Source: Clostridiales bacterium
GTDB lineage: Bacteria; Bacillota; Clostridia; Oscillospirales; Oscillospiraceae
Length of the DNA: 21,548 nucleotides
Direction: 5' to 3'
NCBI GenBank assembly: GCA_019422005.1
Contig: JAHZEF010000003.1
Coordinates: 28,768 to 50,315, forward strand
A model generated the notes under the pieces. That model saw only the letters and a program-made list of their open reading frames with translations, was not told the origin of the DNA and made no database searches. Position numbers and translations under genes: made by a program. Below, piece by piece: positions 7,971 to 14,512 of the stretch. Each line of letters opens with the position of its first letter. Within the stretch, counting starts at the first letter, position 1.

Positions 7971-8525
7971 TCATGCCCCCGCAGTTCCCAATTCCGCCGT
8001 CAGCAGGCAGGCCAATTTCTTAAATTCCTTCTCCACCGATTCCCACCGCCGCTCCGTCAGATCCGGGCGCGCATACAGCTGCGGGGCCCGTCCGTCTCCC
8101 GCCCCCGCCAGCAGCGCCGCGCACTCTGCGCACAGCATTTCGTCGTCAATCTGCCGCCATCGGCGATTCTCCTCCGCGCTCAAATCCATCAGGCCATAGC
8201 GCTCCCAAATCCGCCTCATCACGGCCTCTTCAATGGCAGAATAATTGCTCAAATGTACTTTGACAGGCCGGATCACGTCTGCCAGATACGCCTCGCCGGC
8301 GTCGTGCAGCAGGCAGGCCAGCTGCAGCCGGGGCGGCCATCCCCGCGCCCGCGCCTCCTTCATGCAGTTGATCGCGTGCTGCCCCACCGAGTAAAAGTGC
8401 CGCAGGTGCCCGCCCCCGCGGCACAGCAGGCTCAGTGCATGCGCAAGGTCCTCCAGGCAGACGTCCTCCGCCCTCATCTCCAAAGGGTCGATCCGCTTTC
8501 CTGTAAAGGTATTCATGTTCCCCAT
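7971..8525 (-). CDS. HD-domain phosphohydrolase (YfbR/phage-type nucleotidase-like)
   Basis: A 184-residue HD-superfamily protein. The early motif GGHLRHFYSVGQH places a histidine near residue 50, the HD pair is His74-Asp75 in LLHDAGEAYLADV, and RPVK follows. This pattern (YSVgQH...LLHDA.EAYL.D..RP.K) is typical of a small HD family found in bacteria and phages and related to YfbR 5'-deoxynucleotidases. A metal-dependent nucleotide phosphohydrolase role is therefore likely, but the substrate is not shown. An upstream TTG (8531) would give two more residues, but AAGGAG (8533-8538) touches it and is ideally spaced (seven bases) to the ATG at 8525. A consensus promoter precedes it. It is a single-gene unit, convergent with the methyltransferase gene and divergent from the DUF3796 gene. 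Confidence 0.85.
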   Translation of the reverse strand: MGNMNTFTGKRIDPLEMRAEDVCLEDLAHALSLLCRGGGHLRHFYSVGQHAINCMKEARARGWPPRLQLACLLHDAGEAYLADVIRPVKVHLSNYSAIEEAVMRRIWERYGLMDLSAEENRRWRQIDDEMLCAECAALLAGAGDGRAPQLYARPDLTERRWESVEKEFKKLACLLTAELGTAGA

Positions 8526-8593
8526 TGCCAATCTCCTTCCCGGATCCGCGCCTCATGAAACTGCAAATACCGTCCCGTCAGCGCGTTTTGCCC

Positions 8594-8622
8594 AGTATAA
8601 GGCCTCTGCAGGGCGGTGTCAA
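8594..8622 (-). promoter_or_regulatory. Promoter of the HD-domain gene
   Basis: On the minus strand, TTGACA (8622-8617), a 17-base spacer and TATACT (8599-8594) form a near-perfect sigma-A promoter. The leader to the ATG at 8525 is about 60 bases. Confidence 0.8.
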
Positions 8623-8694
8623 CCCGTGCAGCGGCCTGATGGGAGGGGCGGCCGCGCCGCGTCCGGCCGGCCGAAGGGCCGCCGGGTTGACACA
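8616..8694. repeat. 11-base inverted repeat spanning the two divergent -35 regions
   Basis: GTGTCAACCCG (8616-8626) is the exact reverse complement of CGGGTTGACAC (8684-8694). Each arm contains the -35 of one of two divergent promoters, 57 bases apart. It may be a chance extension of the TTGACA consensus or a shared control site. Confidence 0.6.
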
Positions 8695-8716
8695 GCGCCG
8701 GAGTATGTGATATATT
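8687..8716 (+). promoter_or_regulatory. Promoter of the DUF3796-like/XRE pair
   Basis: TTGACA (8687-8692), an 18-base spacer and TATATT (8711-8716). The -10 box lies within the left arm of the inverted repeat 8706-8744. Confidence 0.75.
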
Positions 8717-8744
8717 TATCATATTAAGAGCGAAATATATCACA
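8706..8744 (+). promoter_or_regulatory. 12-base perfect inverted repeat over the -10, likely XRE operator
   Basis: TGTGATATATTT (8706-8717) and AAATATATCACA (8733-8744) are exact reverse complements separated by 15 bases. A second smaller palindrome, TGATA-tatt-TATCA (8708-8721), overlaps the left arm. The left arm covers the -10 box and the right arm ends just before the AAAGGAG ribosome site (8747-8753). The small XRE protein of this unit is the obvious candidate to bind it (inference). Confidence 0.65.
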
Positions 8745-8759
8745 TCAAAGGAGATTATT

Positions 8760-9125
8760 ATGAAACAGAACAAACCCCTGTACGGACTGATGGGGCTGCT
8801 GTCTTTGCTTGGCCTGATTGGGATATTGACGGAAGAACGGGTCTTTCTGGCGTTCTTTGCTTTTGCGGTGGACTTTGAGTATTTTTTCCTGAAGTCTGAT
8901 GAAATGCTGGACGCGTACATGAGGCAGTCTGCCGCACGCGCCTTTTACTGCGGCATGGCGGCGGTCGCCGTGGCCACCCTTGTAAACTTCTTTGCAATGG
9001 GCAAGGCCGGAAATGCGGCCCTTTCCAGCGGCTTCTCCATCGGCTGGGCGGTTTCTGTCATCGTCCATGCGGCCTCAACCGCCTATTACGGGTTTCGCGA
9101 GAGCTGGGGGCTGCGCAATGATTAA
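8760..9125 (+). CDS. Small integral membrane protein, DUF3796-like
   Basis: A 121-residue membrane protein with hydrophobic segments near residues 8-40 (LYGLMGLLSLLGLIGIL, then FLAFFAFAVDFEYFFL), 60-80 and 88-108. The glycine/leucine-rich start, the FF-rich second segment and the short charged stretch SDEMLDAYMRQSA resemble DUF3796 proteins, which are usually encoded with a small XRE regulator as here. AAAGGAG six bases upstream fixes the start. The following regulator begins 8 bases before this stop, so the two are translationally coupled. The function of this family is not established. A membrane partner or signal sensor for the regulator is possible but unproven. Confidence 0.75.
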   Translation: MKQNKPLYGLMGLLSLLGLIGILTEERVFLAFFAFAVDFEYFFLKSDEMLDAYMRQSAARAFYCGMAAVAVATLVNFFAMGKAGNAALSSGFSIGWAVSVIVHAASTAYYGFRESWGLRND

Positions 9126-9315
9126 AAACAGGATCAGGGAATTCCGCGCAAAATATAATCTGAAGCAGGACGATCTGGCGCAGCTGGTGGGCGTGCGCAG
9201 GGAGACAATCGGGAATCTCGAAAAGGGGAGGTATAACCCGTCCCTGGTTCTGGCATGGAAGATCGCCCAGGTTTTCCACGTGTCCATTGAAGACGTCTTT
9301 ACCGTCGGGGACTGA
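9118..9315 (+). CDS. Small XRE-family helix-turn-helix regulator
   Basis: A 65-residue single-domain Cro/CI-type regulator. The helix-turn-helix LKQDDLAQLVGVRRETIGNLEKG spans about residues 15-37, and the tail LVLAWKIAQVFHVSIEDVF completes the five-helix domain. This is the YozG-like small XRE type often found behind DUF2178 or DUF3796 membrane proteins. The ATG at 9118 sits in the overlap ATGATTAA with the preceding stop, the expected arrangement for coupled translation; an in-frame ATG far upstream (8992) would put the start inside the membrane-protein gene. It probably autoregulates through the inverted repeat 8706-8744 (inference). No effector domain is present. Confidence 0.88.
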   Translation: MIKNRIREFRAKYNLKQDDLAQLVGVRRETIGNLEKGRYNPSLVLAWKIAQVFHVSIEDVFTVGD

Positions 9316-9455
9316 GCCGCGCCGCGCGGGACGGCGCACGCCGGCGTTTGCAGGGGCGCCGGCCTGCATTTCTTCTGCAGCCCGTAACCCGTACCGTACA
9401 GGCAGGCACATGCCGGAATCGGGCGGGTCTTGCCGGCTGCAGCCGCAGATCTGCC

Positions 9456-9483
9456 AAAAACAGCCGCAATGCGGCTGTTTTTT
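9456..9483. terminator. Bidirectional terminator between XRE unit and pts operon
   Basis: AAAAACAGCCGC (9456-9467), loop AAT and GCGGCTGTTTTT (9471-9482) form a 12-base perfect stem. The T run serves the plus strand and the A run serves the minus-strand ptsH transcript arriving from the right. The stretch 9316-9455 before it holds no gene I can support. Confidence 0.85.
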
Positions 9484-9490
9484 ATGCGTT

Positions 9491-9760
9491 CTATTCCCCA
9501 AATCCCTGTTCAATCAGCGCTGCCAGCGCCTCCACCGCTTCCGCCTCGTCCGGCCCATCCGCCGTCAGCTCCACGGACTGTCCCTTACAGATGCCCAGCG
9601 CCAGAAGCTTGACCATGGATTTGGCATTGACGCCGGCTTCCCCGCCGGCACGCCGGATCGTCACCGCGCTCTGAAAGCGTTTTGCCTCTGCGGTAAAGAC
9701 AGAGGCCGGCCTGGCATGCAGCCCTGATTCATTCCGAACCGTGACAATTTTCTGATACAT
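9491..9760 (-). CDS. ptsH: HPr, phosphocarrier protein of the PTS
   Basis: An 89-residue HPr. The catalytic His15 lies in GLHARPAS, which accepts phosphate from EI and passes it to IIA proteins. The Firmicutes regulatory serine is present as Ser48 in NAKSMVKLLALG, two positions later than the usual Ser46 because of a small insertion (about residues 38-42). HPr kinase control and CcpA partnership are therefore possible. GGAAGGAG about nine bases upstream supports the ATG. It is the last gene of the operon deoR-unknown-ptsI-ptsH, 19 bases after ptsI. The ptsI-before-ptsH order is the reverse of the standard ptsHI operon, which hints at a locus-specific copy, but whether the genome has another HPr cannot be seen here. 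Confidence 0.93.
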   Translation of the reverse strand: MYQKIVTVRNESGLHARPASVFTAEAKRFQSAVTIRRAGGEAGVNAKSMVKLLALGICKGQSVELTADGPDEAEAVEALAALIEQGFGE

Positions 9761-9779
9761 ACAGCAGTTCTCCTTCCTG

Positions 9780-11477
9780 TCATTGGGATTTCAGGCAGCG
9801 TTCCACCTCTGCTGCGGTGGCGCACTGCAGAACCTGTTCCGCCAGCGCCTCCATCTGCGGGACTGTTCTTCCGGCAATCGCCCGCTTGACTGCCGCCACA
9901 GACCCGGCGTTCATACTCAGCCTGCGCAGTCCCATTCCCACCAGCGCCGGGCAGGCCGCCTCGTCTCCGCCCAGTTCCCCGCAGACGCACAGGGGCTTCC
10001 CCGCTCTGTGAAACACCTGCGCCACATGGGCAATCAGGCGGAAGACCGCAGGCGCATACATCTGGTAGTAGCCGGCCACAGCAGGATTCCCGCGATCCAC
10101 CGCCAGCGTATACTGGCAGAGGTCGTTAGTGCCGATGCTGGCAAAGTCCACTTCATCTGCAATCCGGTCTGCCAGAATTGCCAGGGACGGCGTTTCCACC
10201 ATGACCCCGAGCCGCACGCCGGATGAAACCGGGATTCCTTCCGCCTCCAGTTCCCGCCGCACCCGGTCCGCAGCGCCTCTGGCCCTCCGCCAGTCCTCCG
10301 GCGTACTCACCATGGGAAACATGATCCACAGATTCCCGTGAACAGACGCCCGGAACGCCGCCCGCAGCTGGGCTGTAAACAGATCCTCCCGATCCAGGCA
10401 CAGGCGCAGGGCCCGCTTCCCCAGGAAGGGATTCTCCTCCCGCGGCAGCGGCAGGCACGGCAGCGTCTTGTCTCCCCCCACGTCCAGCGTCCGGAGCACC
10501 ACCGGCTTTGGGCCGTAGGCCTGCAGCAGCCGGCGATAGGCCGTGTACTGCTCTTCTTCCGTGGGAAGATGGTCTCCCCGCATATAAAGGAATTCCGTCC
10601 GGAACAGCCCGACCAGATCCACCCAGGGCTCCGTCTCCGTTCCGGCCGCGAAGTCCTCTCCCAGGTTCACGCCGATTTCCACCGCCGTTCCGTCCGCACT
10701 GCGGCACGGGGCGCGGAGAAACGCCGCGTCCGACGCGCTTTTCAGGCGATGCGCTTCCCTGCGCTGCTGGAACAGGGTCCGGACCGCCTCGTCCGGATCC
10801 ACCACGACCCGGCCTTCCGTACCATCCACCGCAGCCTCCGTCCCGTCGGGAAGAAGCTGCAGCGCATCCCGTACGCCGAGTACGGCGGGAATCCCATATT
10901 CCCTGGCCAGGATTGCCGAATGGGATGTCCGTCCTCCCGTTTCCGTCACAATGGCCAGAACATGCTTCCGGTCCATCGTGGCGGTATCCGCAGGAAGCAG
11001 GTCGTGCGCCGCCACGACGACCGGCCCCGGCAGACGGCTGAGATTCTGCTCCGGCAGGCCGGCAAGATTCCGGAGCAGGCGGCTGCACACATCCTGCAGA
11101 TCCGCCGCCCGCTCCTGCATTCCGGCGTCCGGATTGGCCCGCATCAGCGCCGCATACTGCCCAAACACCTGGTCCAGCGCCAGCGTGGGATCGGCGCCGC
11201 CGCGAACCGCCTCCAGAATTTCCTCCCAGATATCCTCGTCTGCCGCAAGCGCTCTGTGCGCGCGGAAAATCTCTCCTCCGGCAGTGTCCCCCATCGTCGC
11301 GGCGAGCCTTTCCAGCTCAGCCTCTGCCGCCGCTCTGGCCTCTTCCAGACGCCGGCAGGCAGCGGGAACCCTTTCCGGCGGCAGCTTTGCCCGGACAATC
11401 TCCGGGCGGAACGGCAGATACCGGTAAACCCTGCCCACCGCCGCGCCGCCGGATGCGGGCGTCCCATATAATTCCAT
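9780..11477 (-). CDS. ptsI: PTS enzyme I (phosphoenolpyruvate-protein phosphotransferase)
   Basis: A 565-residue enzyme I that takes phosphate from PEP and gives it to HPr. Visible landmarks are the phosphorylated His186 in TGGRTSHSAILAR, the PEP-site segments RTEFLYM and MVETPSLAILAD, GTNDLCQYTLAVDR, and the C-terminal catalytic Cys499 in VCGELGGDE. Length and spacing match the family (E. coli His189, Cys502). Three in-frame starts exist. The GTG at 11498 and the ATG at 11483 lie on or too near the ribosome site GGAGG (11490-11486). The ATG at 11477 is eight bases from it and gives the family-typical N-terminus MELYGTPASGGAAVG. It sits 29 bases after the unknown two-TM gene and 19 before ptsH, in the operon led by deoR. 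Confidence 0.94.
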   Translation of the reverse strand: MELYGTPASGGAAVGRVYRYLPFRPEIVRAKLPPERVPAACRRLEEARAAAEAELERLAATMGDTAGGEIFRAHRALAADEDIWEEILEAVRGGADPTLALDQVFGQYAALMRANPDAGMQERAADLQDVCSRLLRNLAGLPEQNLSRLPGPVVVAAHDLLPADTATMDRKHVLAIVTETGGRTSHSAILAREYGIPAVLGVRDALQLLPDGTEAAVDGTEGRVVVDPDEAVRTLFQQRREAHRLKSASDAAFLRAPCRSADGTAVEIGVNLGEDFAAGTETEPWVDLVGLFRTEFLYMRGDHLPTEEEQYTAYRRLLQAYGPKPVVLRTLDVGGDKTLPCLPLPREENPFLGKRALRLCLDREDLFTAQLRAAFRASVHGNLWIMFPMVSTPEDWRRARGAADRVRRELEAEGIPVSSGVRLGVMVETPSLAILADRIADEVDFASIGTNDLCQYTLAVDRGNPAVAGYYQMYAPAVFRLIAHVAQVFHRAGKPLCVCGELGGDEAACPALVGMGLRRLSMNAGSVAAVKRAIAGRTVPQMEALAEQVLQCATAAEVERCLKSQ

Positions 11478-11506
11478 TGCCATTGCCTCCTTTTCCACCG
11501 TCCTGT

Positions 11507-12175
11507 TCAGCGAAAGCGGTACCGCTCCCGCAGCAGGGCAACCAGCCTCGCAGCGCGCGGCGAATCATACTCCGTTTCAAATACAAACAACGGGACGCGA
11601 AACGGATTCTGCCGGCGGTACCGTTTGTTCCGGACATAGTTGACATGCTTGGGGTTCCACTGCATGAACCGCTTGTTCAGCGCGTAAAATGGGACCAGCG
11701 CATCCCTGCCTTCCCTGGCCAGCAGGTAACCGCAGCTGCAGGAAATTGTTGCATAGTCCGTCTCCGTGGCGGCAACGAGGCAAAGGTTGGTGGAACTGGA
11801 ATAGCTCATGGTGAACACAATCTCCCGCACCGGGAGGCGTTTGGTCCACGCTTTGCAGGAAACCTCCAGCACCGTCTCTGTCAGCCGCGCCTCTGTGGTG
11901 CGCAGCCGGCGGCTGCGCGCAAAACTGGCAAAGTACCGCGCCGCATACAGGCCATAGGCTGCCAGCGCCACAGCGCCGCAGATCCTGGTCAGCACGCCCG
12001 GCTCCAGCAGCATCCAGACGCAGAGGGCCGCCACCGCCGCGGAGGTCAGCAGCGCACCCGCGGGCGCGCCCCAGTCGTACCAGGCCGGCGCTCTGGCCGC
12101 CCGGGCATCAAACCGGATCTCTTCCGCCGTCCCGCAGGCCTCCGCCGCGGGATGCGCCGCAAATTCCTCATTCAT
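11507..12175 (-). CDS. Unknown membrane-anchored protein in the pts operon
   Basis: A 222-residue protein I do not recognise with confidence. After ~35 polar residues, two closely spaced hydrophobic helices (about 36-56 and 59-78) form a hairpin. A ~140-residue soluble domain follows, rich in beta-like stretches (ARLTETVLEVSC, REIVFTMSYSS, LCLVAATETDYATIS) and ending with a basic region (NKRYRRQNPF) and FVFETEYDS. This two-helix plus PH-like layout recalls YcxB-type proteins, but that is only a resemblance. The ATG at 12175 is preferred to 12181 because GGAGGG (12187-12182) is six bases away from it and touches the other. It lies 16 bases after deoR and 29 before ptsI, so it is co-transcribed with the phosphorelay genes. 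It could be a sensor or a membrane tether for them (inference). Confidence 0.7.
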   Translation of the reverse strand: MNEEFAAHPAAEACGTAEEIRFDARAARAPAWYDWGAPAGALLTSAAVAALCVWMLLEPGVLTRICGAVALAAYGLYAARYFASFARSRRLRTTEARLTETVLEVSCKAWTKRLPVREIVFTMSYSSSTNLCLVAATETDYATISCSCGYLLAREGRDALVPFYALNKRFMQWNPKHVNYVRNKRYRRQNPFRVPLFVFETEYDSPRAARLVALLRERYRFR

Positions 12176-12191
12176 CTGCATCCCTCCCCCT

Positions 12192-12950
12192 TCACGGTAT
12201 CTGATCCGCCAGGATCACCTTCACGCTCTGCGCCTCCATCGCCTCCTTGGCCCGGCGGTCCAGCCCCGCATCGGTGATCAGGTACTCCACCTGCTCCGGC
12301 GTGGCGGCGACAGACGTCCCGCCGCTCATGTACTTGGTGCTGTCGGCCAGGACGCAGGTGCTCAGGCTGCTTGCGATGCAGGTTGTGTACATCTCCAGGG
12401 ACGCATTGGTAATGGCAAAGCCAAACCGCTCGTCAAAGCCGGCTGAGCCCATGAACATCCGGTTGGCGCGCATGCGCTCCAGGCCGTGGTTGTTCATCAG
12501 CCCTCCCAGCTCCTCCTCCTGATAATTATACAGGCCTCCCAGCATAATCAGGCGCACATTCTGCGAGTGCCGCAGCCCGTTGAGCACCAGAATGGAATTG
12601 GTGATCACCGTGATCCGCCGCTTCTCGATAAAGGGGCACATTTCACATACCGTCGTCCCCCCCATCAGGATCACCGTATCGTGCTCGTGGATCAGCTCTG
12701 CAGCAGCCCTGGCAATTGCGATTTTCTGCGCCTTGTTCTGCCGGTTCCGCTGCTGAAACTCCGTCATCTGCGCAGGATTGGAAACCGGCATGGCGCCGCC
12801 GTGAATCCGCGTGATCTGGCCGGCCATGTCCAATTTGTCCAGCACCCGCCGCACGGTGCTTTCGCTGACCTGAAACCGCTCGCAAAGCTGCTGCGTATTG
12901 GTGAAGTCGCTCTGCCGGATAAAGCTCAATACCTCATTCTTGTCCAGCAC
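12192..12950 (-). CDS. DeoR/GlpR family transcriptional regulator
   Basis: A 252-residue DeoR-type repressor. The N-terminal winged helix (about residues 1-55) has TNTQQLCERFQVSESTVRRVLDKLD followed by the family hallmark RIHGGA. The sensor domain has the phosphosugar-binding pattern ILMGGTTV, VITNS and IMLGG found in this family, which usually responds to a phosphorylated sugar. A TTG at 12995 would extend the protein by 15 residues, but GGAGGG (12962-12957) lies inside that extension, six bases before a GTG at 12950, so GTG is chosen. It leads the operon deoR-unknown-ptsI-ptsH and is divergent from the aminotransferase/glucitol-type PTS operon. Repeated AATCATTTTT-like elements in the shared AT-rich gap are its likely operators. 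The inducer is probably the phosphorylated substrate of this PTS (inference). Confidence 0.9.
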   Translation of the reverse strand: MLDKNEVLSFIRQSDFTNTQQLCERFQVSESTVRRVLDKLDMAGQITRIHGGAMPVSNPAQMTEFQQRNRQNKAQKIAIARAAAELIHEHDTVILMGGTTVCEMCPFIEKRRITVITNSILVLNGLRHSQNVRLIMLGGLYNYQEEELGGLMNNHGLERMRANRMFMGSAGFDERFGFAITNASLEMYTTCIASSLSTCVLADSTKYMSGGTSVAATPEQVEYLITDAGLDRRAKEAMEAQSVKVILADQIP

Positions 12951-12980
12951 ATCGTTCCCTCCGTTCGCTCCTGATTGATT

Positions 12981-12995
12981 TTTGATCGTTTTCAA
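12981..12995 (-). promoter_or_regulatory. cre-like (CcpA) site in the deoR leader
   Basis: The minus strand reads TTGAAAACGATCAAA, matching the Bacillus cre pattern WTGNAANCGNWNNCW at all fixed positions but one (A for the final C). It lies just downstream of the minus-strand -10 (13011-13006) and before the deoR ribosome site, where CcpA could act as a roadblock. A single match in AT-rich DNA may be chance. Confidence 0.35.
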
Positions 12996-13131
12996 TCATC
13001 TTTTAATTATAATATATATCATTCTTTCAGAATATCAATATATTACTTCAAAATAGAATCATTTTTGTATGATTATCTATACTTTGAGTGTACTTTTTGT
13101 GAAAATATAACCGTTGACAATCATTTTTCCG
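12994..13131 (+). repeat. Repeated AATCATTTTT-like elements in the divergent promoter gap (candidate DeoR operators)
   Basis: Four related plus-strand elements: AATCATCTTTT (12994-13004), TATCATTCTTTC (13017-13028), AATCATTTTTG (13057-13067) and AATCATTTTTC (13119-13129). The third is followed by an inverted ATGATT (13069-13074), and the fourth overlaps the end of the -35 at 13114-13119. DeoR-family operators are often repeated AT-rich elements of this kind. The gap 12951-13184 has no credible coding sequence, although an open frame runs through it. Confidence 0.55.
13006..13011 (-). promoter_or_regulatory. -10 box of the deoR-ptsIH operon
   Basis: A perfect TATAAT on the minus strand, about 60 bases upstream of the GTG start of deoR. 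No good -35 lies at the right distance (TATTCT at 13034-13029 is poor), so activation or a relaxed promoter is possible. Confidence 0.5.
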
Positions 13132-13141
13132 AGGTTATAAA
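13114..13141 (+). promoter_or_regulatory. Promoter of the aminotransferase-PTS operon
   Basis: TTGACA (13114-13119), a 16-base spacer and TATAAA (13136-13141), with an AAAGGAG ribosome site at 13170-13176. An AATCATTTTT element begins on the last base of the -35, well placed for repression. Confidence 0.75.
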
Positions 13142-13184
13142 CTGGGGATGTAACAAAACACGGCGTGTGAAAGGAGATTCAGCT

Positions 13185-14492
13185 ATGTATCAAACCGCTA
13201 CCCCGGAAGAACTGCAGGCCGGCAGGGACGCCCTGATGGGCGGAAACGTCGGCGGCAAATTCGACCTCCTGGTGAAGCGCACCTACGGCTCCACCGTCGA
13301 GGCCATGGACGGGACCAAATATCTCGACTGTACCTCCCAGGCCTGGAGCTGCGGGATCGGTTTCTGCCATCCCAGGGTCACCAAGGCCGTGCAGGAGCAG
13401 GCGGAGCTTTATTCCCACGTCCGCACCTCCTTCGATACGGTGCCCAAACTGCTGCTGACCAAGCGCCTTTCAGAACTGGCCCCCGGCAATCTGAAGAAGG
13501 TCAATTACTGCCTCCACGGCGCCAACGCCATTGAGGGCGCGCTGAAACTCGCCTTCCGCAACCATCCCGGCCGGAACAAATTCATCTCCTTTTACGACGC
13601 CTATCACGGGCGCACCTTCACCGCCATGAACGCCTGCTGGCCGCATCCCAACAATGCGTTCCTGGGCTATATGACCGGCGCGGTGCGCGTACCGCAGGCC
13701 TACTGCTACCGCTGTCCGTTCGGATGCAAATATCCCCAGTGCGGCCTGCAGTGCGCCAACTTCCTGGAGACCGCGGTGAAAAATGCCGTGGACGGCGGCG
13801 CAGCCGCTCTCATCATGGAACCCATCCAGGGCAACGGCGGCATGATCGAGTACCCGAAGGCGTTCTATCAGGCTGTCCGCGAAATCTGCACCCGCAACGA
13901 CCTGCTGCTGATCTGGGATGAAATCCAAACCGGTTTCGGCCGCTGCGGCACCTATTTCTCCAGCGAGCGCTACGGCGTGACGCCTGACGTCATCGTATTC
14001 GGCAAAGCCCTCGGCGGCGGCTATCCCATTGCAGGCTTCCTGGCCAGGGAGGATCTGGCGCCGCTGGCCGCCGGCGATCACAGCTTCACATTCGCCCACT
14101 TCCCCATCTCCATGGCCGCTTCCCTGGCGACGCTGGACGTGATGGAGGAGGAGCGGATCTGCGATCAGTTCCGGGAGAAGGGCGAATATGTAACCGGCCG
14201 GCTCCGGGCCATGCAGGACCGGTACCGGGTCATCGGCGACATCCGGGGGCCGGGGCTGATGATCGGGATTGAACTGGTCAAGGACCGGGATACCAGGGAA
14301 AAGAACTGCGAAGCGGAGGCCTTCATGGTCAGCGAGGCCATGAAGCGCGGCCTGCTCATCGGCGGCAGCAAATATGCCGGGCTTGGGAACGTGGTCAAAA
14401 TCAAGCCGCCCGCCGTCATCACCTACGAGGAGCTCGACCGGGTGCTGGATATTTTTGAGGAACTGTTCGCAGAATGCGACAAACGGCTGTAG
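13185..14492 (+). CDS. Class III PLP-dependent aminotransferase
   Basis: A 435-residue class III (omega/4-aminobutyrate-type) aminotransferase. PLP binding is shown by Asp245 in LLIWDEIQTGFGRCG and Lys274 in VIVFGKALGGGYPIAG, the Schiff-base lysine. A cysteine-rich insert at 174-190 (C174, C177, C181, C186, C190, in CYRCPFGCKYPQC) is typical of a GABA/dialkylglycine-like subgroup, where the C-C...C-C pattern recurs. Such enzymes move terminal or amino-acid amines to pyruvate or 2-oxoglutarate. AAAGGAG eight bases upstream fixes the ATG; the longer open frame from 12975 runs through the promoter. It is the first gene of the operon with glucitol-family PTS genes, so its amine donor may be an imported, phosphorylated amino-polyol (inference). 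The exact substrate cannot be read from sequence. Confidence 0.9.
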   Translation: MYQTATPEELQAGRDALMGGNVGGKFDLLVKRTYGSTVEAMDGTKYLDCTSQAWSCGIGFCHPRVTKAVQEQAELYSHVRTSFDTVPKLLLTKRLSELAPGNLKKVNYCLHGANAIEGALKLAFRNHPGRNKFISFYDAYHGRTFTAMNACWPHPNNAFLGYMTGAVRVPQAYCYRCPFGCKYPQCGLQCANFLETAVKNAVDGGAAALIMEPIQGNGGMIEYPKAFYQAVREICTRNDLLLIWDEIQTGFGRCGTYFSSERYGVTPDVIVFGKALGGGYPIAGFLAREDLAPLAAGDHSFTFAHFPISMAASLATLDVMEEERICDQFREKGEYVTGRLRAMQDRYRVIGDIRGPGLMIGIELVKDRDTREKNCEAEAFMVSEAMKRGLLIGGSKYAGLGNVVKIKPPAVITYEELDRVLDIFEELFAECDKRL

Positions 14493-14512
14493 CGCCGCCG
14501 GCAGGAGGAAGC

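Noticed and set aside
9316..9455. Inverted repeats around 9340-9367 after the XRE gene
   Set aside because: CGCCGGC arms and nested GCAGG/CCTGC pair in several ways with no T run. The clear terminator for this unit is the hairpin at 9456-9483.
10338..11471. A 377-residue open frame on the plus strand
   Set aside because: Antisense to ptsI, which has all enzyme I motifs. The composition is Arg/Gln-rich shadow text.
12975..13184. N-terminal extension of the aminotransferase from 12975
   Set aside because: The frame is open only because the promoter gap is AT-rich. The extension encodes Phe/Tyr/Ile-rich text, runs through the promoter, and the AAAGGAG-spaced ATG at 13185 gives the normal family start.
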